64,000 bases of DNA from Urechidicola vernalis (GTDB lineage: Bacteria > Bacteroidota > Bacteroidia > Flavobacteriales > Flavobacteriaceae). Below are positions 42,822 to 51,518 of this stretch, piece by piece. The position numbers and the translations under genes were made by a program. The notes under the pieces were generated by a model. That model saw nothing but the letters and a program-made list of their open reading frames with translations. It was not told the origin of the DNA and ran no database searches. The DNA lies in the NCBI RefSeq assembly GCF_031846385.1, contig NZ_JAVRHV010000005.1, positions 62,001 to 126,000 on the forward strand. The letters run 5' to 3'. Every line of letters starts with the position of its first letter. The stretch's first letter is position 1.

Positions 42822-42971
42822 TTAATCAAACAACCTAGGGCATCTTTTACAATTTGTTTTCCCTTTTTTCTTGAATTTCTTACAACACTTTTTCTTCTTA
42901 CCACAGTCCATAGAACAACCAGAAACAGAAGCACCGCCATCACCACCAACACAAGATCCAATGATCAACAT
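42822..42971 (-). CDS. 49-aa Cys/Lys-rich mini-protein
   Basis: Too short for routine gene calling. From the ATG at 42971 it reads MLIIGSCVGGDGG, then SGCSMDCGKKKKCCKKF, and ends GKTNCKRCPRLFD, with stop TAA at 42822-42824. It has seven cysteines and fifteen Lys/Arg, mostly in the second half (CGKKKKCC and CKRC). A shorter start at Met21 gives the core alone. The -7 element TATATTTG (minus strand, 43014-43007) lies ahead, between this gene and ferritin. The CC/CxxC pattern suggests metal (zinc, copper or iron) binding. I recall similar CCKK proteins in other flavobacteria, unnamed. Next to ferritin and ClC genes. Confidence 0.65.
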   Translation of the reverse strand: MLIIGSCVGGDGGASVSGCSMDCGKKKKCCKKFKKKGKTNCKRCPRLFD

Positions 42972-43006
42972 ATAACGCCTTATTTAGATTTAATTAAAAT
43001 AAAGCG

Positions 43007-43014
43007 CAAATATA
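43007..43014 (-). promoter_or_regulatory. -7 element of the Cys-rich mini-protein gene
   Basis: Exact TATATTTG on the minus strand, about 36 nt upstream of the ATG at 42971. Confidence 0.6.
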
Positions 43015-43036
43015 TAAGAACTATTCTAAATAAGCA

Positions 43037-43543
43037 TTAAGCTTCTTCGGTTTTTACATCTAAACTTTCTATGTCTCTATCGAATAAGTATAGACCTCCT
43101 TTATCATCTCCAATAATTCTTAATTTATCTAAGATTGTTCTTGCTAAAGCCTCTTCTTCAGTCTGTTCAGCAACATACCATTGCATAAAATTATGAGTGG
43201 TGTAGTCTTTTACTTCCAAACACTCAAAAACAATTAGATTTACGTTGTGTGTTACTTTTTCTTCGCTTGTTAAAAAGGTTGTAAATAACTCTTGTAACGA
43301 TTCAAACTCACTTTCTGGTTTTTCTAATGCTGGAATTTCAGCAACACCACCACGTTCATTTACGAATTTAATCAACTTTAGCATGTGTGTTTTTTCTTCT
43401 TCAGATTGATTGTAAAAGAACCCAGCCACACCATTGTATCCGTTAATTTCTGCCCAAGATGCCATGGATAAATATTGCATTGAAGCTTGTGCTTCTAATT
43501 TTATCTGAGAGTTTAATGACTTTTCTATATTTTCTGATATCAT
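43037..43543 (-). CDS. ftnA: Bacterial non-heme ferritin
   Basis: 168 aa four-helix-bundle iron-storage protein that assembles into a 24-mer. Ferroxidase-site residues are seen as Glu17 (KLEAQAS), Glu50 and His53 (SEEEKTHM), Glu94 (TSEEKVTH), and the Glu/Gln set around EQTEEEALAR. The N-terminus starts MISENIEKSLNSQIKLEAQASMQYLSMASWAE as in FtnA. It oxidises Fe(II) and stores Fe(III). The -7 element TAACTTTG lies at 43579-43572 on the minus strand. No Fur box was recognised by eye. Confidence 0.94.
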   Translation of the reverse strand: MISENIEKSLNSQIKLEAQASMQYLSMASWAEINGYNGVAGFFYNQSEEEKTHMLKLIKFVNERGGVAEIPALEKPESEFESLQELFTTFLTSEEKVTHNVNLIVFECLEVKDYTTHNFMQWYVAEQTEEEALARTILDKLRIIGDDKGGLYLFDRDIESLDVKTEEA

Positions 43544-43571
43544 GATTGTCTTTTTATGCTGATTAGAATTT

Positions 43572-43579
43572 CAAAGTTA
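43572..43579 (-). promoter_or_regulatory. -7 element of ferritin gene
   Basis: Exact TAACTTTG on the minus strand, 28 nt before the ATG at 43543. Confidence 0.6.
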
Positions 43580-43621
43580 GGTATCGTTACTTGTAAAACC
43601 AAGTTGAACGGTTCTAAATAT

Positions 43622-43648
43622 AAAACCCTGCAATTTGCAGGGCTTTAA
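43622..43648 (-). terminator. Terminator of aspS
   Basis: CCCTGCAA (43626-43633) pairs with TTGCAGGG (43635-43642), flanked on the left by AAAA, giving TTTTA after the stem on the minus strand. It lies directly after the aspS stop. Confidence 0.75.
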
Positions 43649-43650
43649 TT

Positions 43651-45405
43651 TTATACTTTTAAATTAAGTTTCAAACTCAATTCTGTTAATTGCTCATCAT
43701 CAATCGGAGCAGGGGCGTCAATCATTACATCTCTACCCGAATTGTTTTTAGGGAATGCGATAAAGTCTCTAATGGTTTCTTGTCCACCTAATATGGCCAC
43801 CAATCTATCCAATCCAAAAGCCAATCCACCATGTGGAGGTGCACCATATTCAAAGGCATCCATTAAGAATCCGAATTGCGCTTTTGCTTCCTCTTCAGAG
43901 AATCCTAAATGCTTCAGCATCGTTGCCTGAATTTGCTTATCGTGAATTCTAATTGATCCACCGCCAATTTCATTTCCATTCAATACCAAATCGTAAGCGT
44001 TTGCTTTCACACCTCCAGGGTTTGTTTCTAACAATTCTAATTGCCCTGGTTTTGGTGATGTAAACGGATGATGCATTGCATGATAATGCCCTGTTTCTTC
44101 ATCTAATTCTAACAATGGAAAATCTACAACCCAAAGCGGTGCAAATTCGTTTGGCTTTCTTAATCCTAAACGCTCTGCCATTTCCATACGCAAGGCACTT
44201 AATTGCGCTCTTACTTTATTCGTATCACCAGACAATAGACAAATTAAATCACCTGGCTTTGCTCCGGTAACTTCTGCCCATTTTGCTAAATCTTCTTGAT
44301 TGTAGAATTTATCTACAGATGACTTAAATGAACCATCATCGTTACAACGAGCATATACCATTCCTAAAGCACCAACTTGTGGACGCTTTACCCATTTTAT
44401 AATATTATCTATTTCTTTTCTTGTATGTGAATTTCCGCCTGGTACAGCAATTCCAACTACCAATTCAGCATTATTAAATACACCGAAATCTTTATGTTGT
44501 GCTACCTCATTTAACTCACCAAACTCCATCCCGAATCGGATGTCTGGTTTGTCGTTTCCATATAGGCGCATGGCATCATCATACTGCATTCTTGGGAATG
44601 CTCCAACTTCAACACCATTTACTTCTTTTAATAAATGACGAGTCAACCCTTCAAAAGCATTCAATATATCTTCTTGCTCAATAAATGCCATTTCACAGTC
44701 AATCTGTGTGAATTCCGGTTGTCTATCGGCACGTAAATCCTCATCACGGAAACATTTTACAATCTGAAAATATTTGTCCATTCCACCGACCATCAACAAT
44801 TGCTTGAATGTTTGAGGCGATTGCGGTAAAGCGTAAAACTGTCCTTCGTTCATTCTACTTGGCACCACAAAATCACGAGCACCTTCTGGTGTAGATTTGA
44901 TCAAATAGGGAGTTTCTACTTCAATAAAGCCATCAGATGACAAATAGTTACGAACCTCCTGTGTTACTTTATGACGGAAGATTAAACTTTCTTTTACCGG
45001 ATTTCTTCTAATATCTAAATAGCGATATTGCATACGCAACTCTTCACCACCATCAGTTTCATCTTCGATTGTAAAAGGTGGCGTTTTCGCTTGGTTTAAA
45101 ACTGTTAAATCAGATACCAATACTTCAATCTCTCCCGTATCAATATTAGGGTTTTTAGATTGACGTTCAATCACTTTTCCTTTTACCTGAATTACAAACT
45201 CACGTCCTAAAGTTTTTGCAGTTTCTAAAACAGCAGCATCAGTACGATCGGCATCAAACATCAATTGTGTAATTCCATAACGATCTCTTAGATCTACCCA
45301 AATCATAAACCCTTTATCGCGTACTTTTTGCACCCAACCTGATAAGGTAACTTCTTCATTTACATCGGCTAATCTCAATTGGCCATTGGTATGACTTCTA
45401 TACAT
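43651..45405 (-). CDS. aspS: Aspartate--tRNA ligase
   Basis: 584 aa class IIb synthetase. The N-terminal OB-fold anticodon-binding domain (about 1-105, VTLSGWVQKVRDKGFMIWVDLRDRYG) is followed by the catalytic domain with motif 2 (FRDEDLRADRQPEFTQID), the bacterial GAD insert (about 280-410), and motif 3 GGLAFGLDRLVAILGG. The insert and length mark it as a bacterial-type AspRS. It charges tRNA-Asp (possibly also tRNA-Asn if non-discriminating). The -7 element TAAATTTG is at 45436-45429 on the minus strand. Confidence 0.97.
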   Translation of the reverse strand: MYRSHTNGQLRLADVNEEVTLSGWVQKVRDKGFMIWVDLRDRYGITQLMFDADRTDAAVLETAKTLGREFVIQVKGKVIERQSKNPNIDTGEIEVLVSDLTVLNQAKTPPFTIEDETDGGEELRMQYRYLDIRRNPVKESLIFRHKVTQEVRNYLSSDGFIEVETPYLIKSTPEGARDFVVPSRMNEGQFYALPQSPQTFKQLLMVGGMDKYFQIVKCFRDEDLRADRQPEFTQIDCEMAFIEQEDILNAFEGLTRHLLKEVNGVEVGAFPRMQYDDAMRLYGNDKPDIRFGMEFGELNEVAQHKDFGVFNNAELVVGIAVPGGNSHTRKEIDNIIKWVKRPQVGALGMVYARCNDDGSFKSSVDKFYNQEDLAKWAEVTGAKPGDLICLLSGDTNKVRAQLSALRMEMAERLGLRKPNEFAPLWVVDFPLLELDEETGHYHAMHHPFTSPKPGQLELLETNPGGVKANAYDLVLNGNEIGGGSIRIHDKQIQATMLKHLGFSEEEAKAQFGFLMDAFEYGAPPHGGLAFGLDRLVAILGGQETIRDFIAFPKNNSGRDVMIDAPAPIDDEQLTELSLKLNLKV

Positions 45406-45428
45406 ATCTATTCCTAAAAATTAGGTTG

Positions 45429-45436
45429 CAAATTTA
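45429..45436 (-). promoter_or_regulatory. -7 element of aspS
   Basis: Exact TAAATTTG on the minus strand, 23 nt before the ATG at 45405. Confidence 0.6.
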
Positions 45437-45545
45437 GTGATTTTTTATAGAGACTGAATGAACTTTTTAAGATAAAAAAGGGAGTATTTCAACTTGGAAA
45501 TAGTTGTAATGTGTTGTTAATGAGATTTTTTAGTAAATTTAACCT

Positions 45546-47558
45546 ATGGATCTAAAAAAGTTCTTTTCAGAACTCAAACGCCGAAACGTATACAAGGTAG
45601 CGATTACTTATGCTATTACATCTTGGTTGTTGGCACAATTAGCAAGTTTAGCAGCATCTAGTTTTGGTGCACCAGATTGGGTAATTAAAATGATAATTGT
45701 ATTATTATTTATCGGTTTTCCAATTGCGCTGATTTTGGCATGGGCATTTGAAATGTCTCCACAAGGTATGATAAGAACCGCTTCAGTCGCAGCCCAACAG
45801 AATCCTTATTCAGAAAGGAAGAAGAAACCATTAACAAGTAATTTGTTTATCGGAATTCTTATTGTCATAATAATTGGTCAATTTGTCTACAGTAATTATT
45901 CTTCTAACGCTGTAAAAAACATTGATGCAATTGAAAAATCAATAGCAGTATTACCTTTTATTAACGATAGTGAGAATAAAGAGAATTTGTATTTCTGTAA
46001 TGGAATTATGGAAGGAATATTAGATCATTTGTCCAAAATAGAAGCCCTCAGTGTTACATCTAGAACTTCAGTTGAACAATACAGAGAAAATAAACCATCG
46101 TTGAGAAAAATTGCGGAGGAATTGGATGTTAAGTATTTGGTCGAAGGAAGCGTACAGCGTGTAGGAGATCAGGTAGTAATTTTTGCACAATTGATTTATG
46201 CGGAAGATGACACGCATTTATGGTCCAAGAGATACAAAAAGCAACTAACAGATGTTTTTGCTGTGCAAGCGGATGTGACTGAATCCATTGCAGAAACATT
46301 ACAAACTATTATACTGCCCGAAGTTCAAGAGCGAATAGAGGCAATTCCAACGCTGAATGAAAAAGCATATGATTATTATTTAAAAGGTGAAGAGTATTTT
46401 AATAGAACTCGCGTTTTTACTCAGTCTTCAAAAGATTGGCTTTCAAATTTAGAAAAAGCGCGCTTAAATTACCAAATGGCAATTGAGAGTGATTCGCTTA
46501 TGGCTGAACCATTTGCAGGATTGGCAGCTGTTGAATTTGATCTGAATAGAAATTCATCTATATTAGAAGAGAACTATTTAGAAAACGTACTTGAATTATC
46601 AAATAAAGCAATTAGATTAAATCCAAATATCTTTCAAGCCTATTTAATAAGAGGCCGCTATTATTTTAATAAGAATAAAAAAGAGTTAGCCAAAAAAGAT
46701 TATTTGAAGGCGGAAAAATTAAATCCCAATGATCTGTTTCCATTATGGGGATTGCTAAATATTGCTTGTCAACATGATTTTGATTTTTTGAAAGGAATTA
46801 AAATTTTAAAAGAAATAGAAAGTAAAACGAAAACGGTTCAAGACAAAGATCGTTTGAATATTTTTTATACTCAATTTTACTCAAGAATTGGGGATTTAAA
46901 AAAGGAGAAGTATTATAGTAATCAAATAGGAGATATTGAGGAACCCATGAATTCTTGGTATTACTCGAAACAAGGAATGTTTAGGGAGGCATTGAAATCT
47001 ATTCAATATTATTATGAGGACAATCAAATAGCTGAAGCAGGTCTAGGTGGTGTTTATTTGTATCTGAAGGAATATGAAAAATCTATTGAACATTACGAAA
47101 AGTGGAGGGAAAAAGTAAAAGCAGACAATTATGATAGTTATAACACTGCAAATGATTTGCATCGAATAGGACAAGCCTATTATTTAATTGGACAAAAAGA
47201 AAAGGGCGTAGATTTTATGAAAGATCAAATCAAGATTTATGAAAGAACTTTAGATTTACAACATGGTACTACATTTCAATATCATGGAGCCTTATATGAT
47301 TTAGCTGGGATTTATGCTTTTTTAGGAGAAAAAGAAAAGTCATATAGTTATTTAGAGAGATTTGAAAAGGAAAATGGCTGGATGGCTTTTGGGGATTTAG
47401 AGCATTTTATAAAAGTAGATCCTCAATTTAACAATCTAAGAGGAGAAAATAGGTTTGAGGTCATTTTGAGTAAAGGAGTTGAACAAAAAGAAAAAGTGCG
47501 TCAAGAAGTTCGCGATTATTTAAATTCAATAGAGTCAGTTGAAGCGCAAAGTTTGTAA
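45546..47558 (+). CDS. Membrane-anchored TolB-like / TPR-repeat protein
   Basis: 670 aa. Starts MDLKKFFSELKRRNVYKVAITYAITSW with two or three hydrophobic segments up to residue about 75 and another near 97-115. A TolB-like N-domain follows (about 130-265: KSIAVLPFINDSENKENLYFCNGIMEGILDHLSKIEALSVTSRTS, VKYLVEGSVQRVGDQVVI). TPR-like repeats fill the rest to the C-terminus. This is the layout of the adenylate-cyclase-associated or winged-helix TolB proteins without the cyclase or DNA-binding domain. It probably faces the periplasm or cytosol as a scaffold; no partner gene is seen. Confidence 0.8.
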   Translation: MDLKKFFSELKRRNVYKVAITYAITSWLLAQLASLAASSFGAPDWVIKMIIVLLFIGFPIALILAWAFEMSPQGMIRTASVAAQQNPYSERKKKPLTSNLFIGILIVIIIGQFVYSNYSSNAVKNIDAIEKSIAVLPFINDSENKENLYFCNGIMEGILDHLSKIEALSVTSRTSVEQYRENKPSLRKIAEELDVKYLVEGSVQRVGDQVVIFAQLIYAEDDTHLWSKRYKKQLTDVFAVQADVTESIAETLQTIILPEVQERIEAIPTLNEKAYDYYLKGEEYFNRTRVFTQSSKDWLSNLEKARLNYQMAIESDSLMAEPFAGLAAVEFDLNRNSSILEENYLENVLELSNKAIRLNPNIFQAYLIRGRYYFNKNKKELAKKDYLKAEKLNPNDLFPLWGLLNIACQHDFDFLKGIKILKEIESKTKTVQDKDRLNIFYTQFYSRIGDLKKEKYYSNQIGDIEEPMNSWYYSKQGMFREALKSIQYYYEDNQIAEAGLGGVYLYLKEYEKSIEHYEKWREKVKADNYDSYNTANDLHRIGQAYYLIGQKEKGVDFMKDQIKIYERTLDLQHGTTFQYHGALYDLAGIYAFLGEKEKSYSYLERFEKENGWMAFGDLEHFIKVDPQFNNLRGENRFEVILSKGVEQKEKVRQEVRDYLNSIESVEAQSL

Positions 47559-47563
47559 CTTTG
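47556..47563 (+). promoter_or_regulatory. -7 element of rsmI
   Basis: Exact TAACTTTG begins on the stop codon of the preceding gene and ends 16 nt before the rsmI ATG. Confidence 0.6.
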
Positions 47564-47579
47564 TTGTAAAGCAATTTTT

Positions 47580-48254
47580 ATGTCCAAACTCTATTTAGTA
47601 CCAACACCAATCGGTAATCTTGATGATATGACTTTCAGAGCCATTACGGTTTTAAAAGAGGTAGATTTAATCTTGGCAGAAGACACAAGAACATCAGGTA
47701 AGCTTTTAAAGCATTTTGATATTGCTACGCATATGCAGAGCCATCATATGCATAATGAACATAAAATGACGGACCGGATTGTACAACGAATTAAAAGCGG
47801 AGAAACAGTAGCGTTGATTTCTGATGCTGGAACTCCTGCTATATCTGACCCTGGATTCTTATTGACACGCGCTTGTTTAGAAAACAATATTGATGTAGAA
47901 TGTTTACCTGGAGCAACAGCTTTTGTCCCTGCACTTGTTAATAGTGGAATGCCAAATGATAAGTTTGTTTTTGAAGGTTTTTTACCGGTTAAGAAGGGGC
48001 GTCAAACACGTCTAAAATTATTAGCAGAAGAAACTAGAACGATGATTTTTTATGAATCGCCGCATAAATTGGTAAAGACTTTAGGACATTTTGCAGAGTA
48101 TTTTGGAGCAGGCAGACAAGTGTCGGTCTCTCGAGAATTGACCAAAATGTTCGAAGAAACAATCAGAGGTACTGCCACCGAAGTCTTAGGTCATTATACC
48201 CATAAACCTCCAAAAGGAGAAATTGTAATTGTGGTTGCAGGGAAAACGAAATAA
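47580..48254 (+). CDS. rsmI: 16S rRNA (cytidine(1402)-2'-O)-methyltransferase
   Basis: 224 aa tetrapyrrole-methylase-fold enzyme that 2'-O-methylates C1402 of 16S rRNA using S-adenosylmethionine. The N-terminal LYLVPTPIGNLDDMTFRAITVL and the AEDTRTSGKLL, ALISDAGTPAISDPGF and CLPGATAFVPALVNSGMPNDKF segments are diagnostic. It is close to the ~225-290 aa range of the family, on the short side because the C-terminal extension is lacking. It is followed by a palindromic repeat. Confidence 0.95.
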   Translation: MSKLYLVPTPIGNLDDMTFRAITVLKEVDLILAEDTRTSGKLLKHFDIATHMQSHHMHNEHKMTDRIVQRIKSGETVALISDAGTPAISDPGFLLTRACLENNIDVECLPGATAFVPALVNSGMPNDKFVFEGFLPVKKGRQTRLKLLAEETRTMIFYESPHKLVKTLGHFAEYFGAGRQVSVSRELTKMFEETIRGTATEVLGHYTHKPPKGEIVIVVAGKTK

Positions 48255-48268
48255 GGATTGATTCCAAA

Positions 48269-48345
48269 TTGTCACATTGAGCCTGTCGAAGAGAAAGCGA
48301 AAAACCAATACAAGGAGATGTTTCGACTACGATCAAAATGACAAT
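48269..48345. repeat. Flavobacterial palindromic repeat, copy 2 (diverged)
   Basis: The left arm around 48269-48291 carries TTGAGCCTGTCGAAG. The right arm 48321-48345 carries TTTCGACTACGATCAAAATG and pairs partly, ending in TGACAAT. It lies between rsmI and the dihydrofolate-reductase-like gene. Confidence 0.6.
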
Positions 48346-48356
48346 AAAAAATAATT

Positions 48357-48896
48357 ATGAAAACAAAAAACTCGGTATTTATAGCGACCAGTTTAGACGG
48401 ATTTATTGCAGATAAAGACGAAGGTATTGATTGGTTAGAAATGATACCAAACCCACGACAGGATGATATGGGCGCTATTGCTTTTTTTAATCAAGTAGAT
48501 GCTATGATAATGGGTAGAAACACGTTTGAGACGGTTCTTGGTTTTGGCGTAGATTGGCCTTATCCTTTTCCTGTTTTTGTATTGAGCAACTCAATGAAAA
48601 AACCACCTAAAGGTTATGAGAATAAAATTCAAATATTAAACGGGCCTTTGAAAGAAGTTGTGGCGAACATTCATAGCCAAGGGCATCATAGTTTATATAT
48701 TGATGGCGGTACCGTCATCCAAAATTTTTTGAAAGAAGATTTGATTGATGAGTTAATCGTAACTAGAATTCCAATTCTATTAGGCGGCGGTATTTCATTG
48801 TTCGGAGATATGCCAAAATCGCTGGAATTTGAGCATGTAAAGACTGAAGTATATCTAGATCAAATTGTGCAGAGTCAATATTCACGTAAAAAATAG
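48357..48896 (+). CDS. Dihydrofolate reductase-like protein (RibD C-terminal domain family)
   Basis: 179 aa with the dihydrofolate-reductase fold. SVFIATSLDGFIADKDEGIDWLE is at the N-terminus, MIMGRNTFETVL near 48-60, PYPFPVFVLSN in the middle, and DELIVTRIPILLGGGISLFGD near 140-160. This group, related to the RibD reductase domain, is distinct from true FolA and its substrate is unknown. It likely uses NADPH. The uracil-DNA glycosylase gene starts 2 nt after the stop, so they are cotranscribed. Confidence 0.87.
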   Translation: MKTKNSVFIATSLDGFIADKDEGIDWLEMIPNPRQDDMGAIAFFNQVDAMIMGRNTFETVLGFGVDWPYPFPVFVLSNSMKKPPKGYENKIQILNGPLKEVVANIHSQGHHSLYIDGGTVIQNFLKEDLIDELIVTRIPILLGGGISLFGDMPKSLEFEHVKTEVYLDQIVQSQYSRKK

Positions 48897-48898
48897 AA

Positions 48899-49474
48899 AT
48901 GGAGAATTTACTCCAAGAAATTAGGCAATGTACTATTTGTGAAGAACATCTTGCTTTAGGTCCACGGCCTGTAGTTTCTGGCAGTAGAAATTCTAAAATT
49001 ATAATTATTGGTCAAGCACCGGGAACGAAGGTTCATAAGTCTGGTATTCCATGGGATGATGCAAGCGGAAGGCAAATAAGAAAATGGCTAAATGTTACAG
49101 AAGACGAATTTTATAGCCAAAACCTTTTTGCAATTGTACCAATGGGTTTTTGCTACCCAGGAAAAGGAAAAAGTGGCGATTTACCTCCAAGAAAAGAATG
49201 TGCTCCACAGTGGCATAATAGTTTATTAGATAAAATGCCAAATGTAGAATTAATACTTCTAATTGGAATGTATGCTCAAAATTATTATTTAAAAGGAAAA
49301 GCAAAAAGAACGCTAACTGAAACCGTAGATAATTACCCGGAGTATTTACCAAAATATTTTGTTTTACCGCACCCATCACCTAGAAATAGGTTTTGGTTGA
49401 CAAAAAACCCTTGGTTTGAACAAACGGTTATCCCAGAGTTACAGAAAAGAGTGAAAAATTTAATCGCAATATGA
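48899..49474 (+). CDS. Uracil-DNA glycosylase family protein with four-Cys cluster motif
   Basis: 191 aa. The glycosylase motifs are IIIIGQAPGTKVHKSG (34-49, motif 1) and VLPHPSPRNRFW (155-166, motif 2). Four cysteines, Cys11-xx-Cys14, Cys85 and Cys101, are spaced like those that hold the [4Fe-4S] cluster of family 4/5 glycosylases. It would excise uracil from DNA. Cluster binding is inferred from spacing. It follows the reductase-like gene by 2 nt. Confidence 0.82.
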   Translation: MENLLQEIRQCTICEEHLALGPRPVVSGSRNSKIIIIGQAPGTKVHKSGIPWDDASGRQIRKWLNVTEDEFYSQNLFAIVPMGFCYPGKGKSGDLPPRKECAPQWHNSLLDKMPNVELILLIGMYAQNYYLKGKAKRTLTETVDNYPEYLPKYFVLPHPSPRNRFWLTKNPWFEQTVIPELQKRVKNLIAI

Positions 49475-49581
49475 TAAAGTTTAAAAGCGATACTCAATTG
49501 AGGCTTTAAAGTAAAATGGATTTCTTCTACTGGACTTCTATAACCCAAATAAAAGTTGAATTCTTGGTTTACAGTTTTATT

Positions 49582-49770
49582 TTAAAGTCCGTCCTTTTTT
49601 ATACCCAAAATAATGAGTCCAATAACGATAATAATGAACCCAATAGACATTATTCCGTATCCAATCCAAGTGAATTTTTCATTGTTATTAACGCCATACA
49701 GCATAAATCCAAGTCCAAAACATTGTAAAACAAGGCCAATGATACTGGCTATTATTGTGTTTTTTTTCAT
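49582..49770 (-). CDS. Small two-helix membrane protein
   Basis: 62 aa starting MKKNTIIASIIGLVLQCFGLGFM, with two hydrophobic segments (about 6-26 and 36-57) separated by NNNEKFTW. An overlapping plus-strand frame is equally open, but this one has normal flavobacterial membrane-protein composition and a proper MKK start. No -7 element is obvious. I do not recognise a family. Confidence 0.5.
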   Translation of the reverse strand: MKKNTIIASIIGLVLQCFGLGFMLYGVNNNEKFTWIGYGIMSIGFIIIVIGLIILGIKKDGL

Positions 49771-49805
49771 ATTATCTATTTCGTTTTATATGTAATATAA
49801 ATCAT

Positions 49806-51428
49806 TTATTTCTGCAATTCAACAAATTCAAACTGCTTCCCGCTAAACAATCCTAAGTCCGATAATTTTAAATCGGGTATTACCAACAATGCCATAAAAG
49901 ACAAGGTCATGAAAGGGGCTCTTAATTGTGAACCCAATTCTTTGGCCGTGGCATCTATTTCTTCATAGGCCTTTCCAGCAGTCCAACCATCTTGGTCACT
50001 CATAATACCGGCTACCGGTAACGCCAATGATTTTTGCATTTCGCCGTTAACCGCACAAATTCCTCCTTTGTTCTCAATAAGCAAGTTTACGGCATTGCAA
50101 ATTTCTTCATCACTTGTGCCAACTACAACAATATTGTGGCAATCGTGCGCAACGGAACTTGCAATAGCCCCTTTATTAAGTCCAATATTCTTTATAAATG
50201 CAATGACTGGTTGTGTGTTGCTATAGCGATTTACAACAGCCATTTTTAAAACGTCGGTTTGGGTATTAGAAATGAGATTTACATTTTCAGAAAGACTTTC
50301 TGCCTCAATTTCGTTGGTTATTAGTTCACCATCTAAGGCTTCAATAACTCTAATGGAATTTGAAGTTTTTTCAACATAAAAATCTTTAGTTTCTTTAGCT
50401 GAAACATTAAAGTTATTCGGGGTTTCAAATGGAACAGATTTTATAAAAGAGGTCCCATTTTCAGCAACCAATTCTCCATTGATATAAGTTTTTAGAACAT
50501 TGAAATTGGTTAAATCATCAACCTCGAGAAAGTCTGCTGCATCACCAACTTTTAGCAAACCAATATTCATATTGTAATGCTTTACTGGGTTTATACATGC
50601 GGCTTGTAATACTTTAAAAACATCGATGCCTTTGGCAACGGCTCTTGCACATAATTGGTTGATATGCCCCAGAATTAAATCATCGGGATGCTTATCGTCA
50701 GAACAGAACATCATGTTTTCAAAGTGTTCAGATAATAAATCAATCAAGGCTTCGAAATTCTTAGCGGCAGAACCTTCTCTAATCAGAATTTTCATACCGA
50801 ATTCTAACTTCTCTTTGGCTTCATCATAGGTAAAACATTCGTGGTCGGTAGAGATTCCGGCGGCAATATATTTTTTAGCATCGGTACCTCGTAATCCTGG
50901 TGCATGACCATCAACTGGTTTGTTAAAATGTTTTGCCCAAGCAATTTTTTTAAGCACTTCTTCATCATCAAATATTACACCTGGATAGTTCATCATTTCT
51001 GCCAAATAATTAATCTCAGGATGCGCTAATAATTCTTTTATATCATCCGAATCGATCACAGCGCCTGCCGTTTCAAAAGCCGTCGCTGGCACACAAGACG
51101 GTGCGCCAAAATGAAATTTGAACGGCACTTTATTTCCGTTTTCAATCATGTAATACACGCCATCTTTTCCTAATACATTTGCAATTTCATGCGGGTCGGA
51201 AATGGTACCTACGGTTCCATGTAAAACAGCCAATCGTGCAAATTCAGACGGTACCAACATAGAGCTTTCTATATGAATATGCGCATCTACAAAACCGGGT
51301 AGAATAAAATTGGCGTTGCTGCTTTCTTTCTCTGTTATAGATATAATAATGCCATTTTCAACAATAATTTCTGCTGGATATATCCGTTTTTCTTCTATAG
51401 ATACAAGTTGACCAGATACTTTTAACAT
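49806..51428 (-). CDS. ade: Adenine deaminase
   Basis: 540 aa amidohydrolase that converts adenine to hypoxanthine plus ammonia (purine salvage). The metal-binding PGFVDAHIHIESSML (44-58) carries HxH, DGHAPGLRG and STDHECFTYDEA give further His/Asp ligands, and MFCSDDKHPDDL holds the catalytic Asp. The C-terminal VVGTSDEEICNAVNLLIENKGG and the final QLRAPFMTLSFMALLVIPDLKLSDLGLF domain are typical of bacterial Ade. It is divergent from the OsmC-like gene. Confidence 0.93.
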   Translation of the reverse strand: MLKVSGQLVSIEEKRIYPAEIIVENGIIISITEKESSNANFILPGFVDAHIHIESSMLVPSEFARLAVLHGTVGTISDPHEIANVLGKDGVYYMIENGNKVPFKFHFGAPSCVPATAFETAGAVIDSDDIKELLAHPEINYLAEMMNYPGVIFDDEEVLKKIAWAKHFNKPVDGHAPGLRGTDAKKYIAAGISTDHECFTYDEAKEKLEFGMKILIREGSAAKNFEALIDLLSEHFENMMFCSDDKHPDDLILGHINQLCARAVAKGIDVFKVLQAACINPVKHYNMNIGLLKVGDAADFLEVDDLTNFNVLKTYINGELVAENGTSFIKSVPFETPNNFNVSAKETKDFYVEKTSNSIRVIEALDGELITNEIEAESLSENVNLISNTQTDVLKMAVVNRYSNTQPVIAFIKNIGLNKGAIASSVAHDCHNIVVVGTSDEEICNAVNLLIENKGGICAVNGEMQKSLALPVAGIMSDQDGWTAGKAYEEIDATAKELGSQLRAPFMTLSFMALLVIPDLKLSDLGLFSGKQFEFVELQK

Positions 51429-51489
51429 AGCAATGTGTTTTTAAGAAACATTTGTAAACAATGTTACAAAAAAACGATTAATAAAATGG

Positions 51490-51497
51490 TAAATTTG
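51490..51497 (+). promoter_or_regulatory. -7 element of the OsmC-like gene
   Basis: Exact TAAATTTG, ending 21 nt before the ATG at 51519. Confidence 0.6.
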
Positions 51498-51518
51498 AAT
51501 TCTTAAATACAGAAAACT

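Noticed and set aside
42743..42961. 72-aa minus-strand frame MDLVLVVMAVLLFLVVL
   Set aside because: Out of frame with the Cys-rich mini-protein and overlapping the ClC start; the mini-protein frame fits the -7 element better.
49516..49795. Plus-strand frames of 70 and 60 aa opposite the small membrane protein
   Set aside because: Low-complexity composition, no start context; the minus-strand frame is the better candidate.
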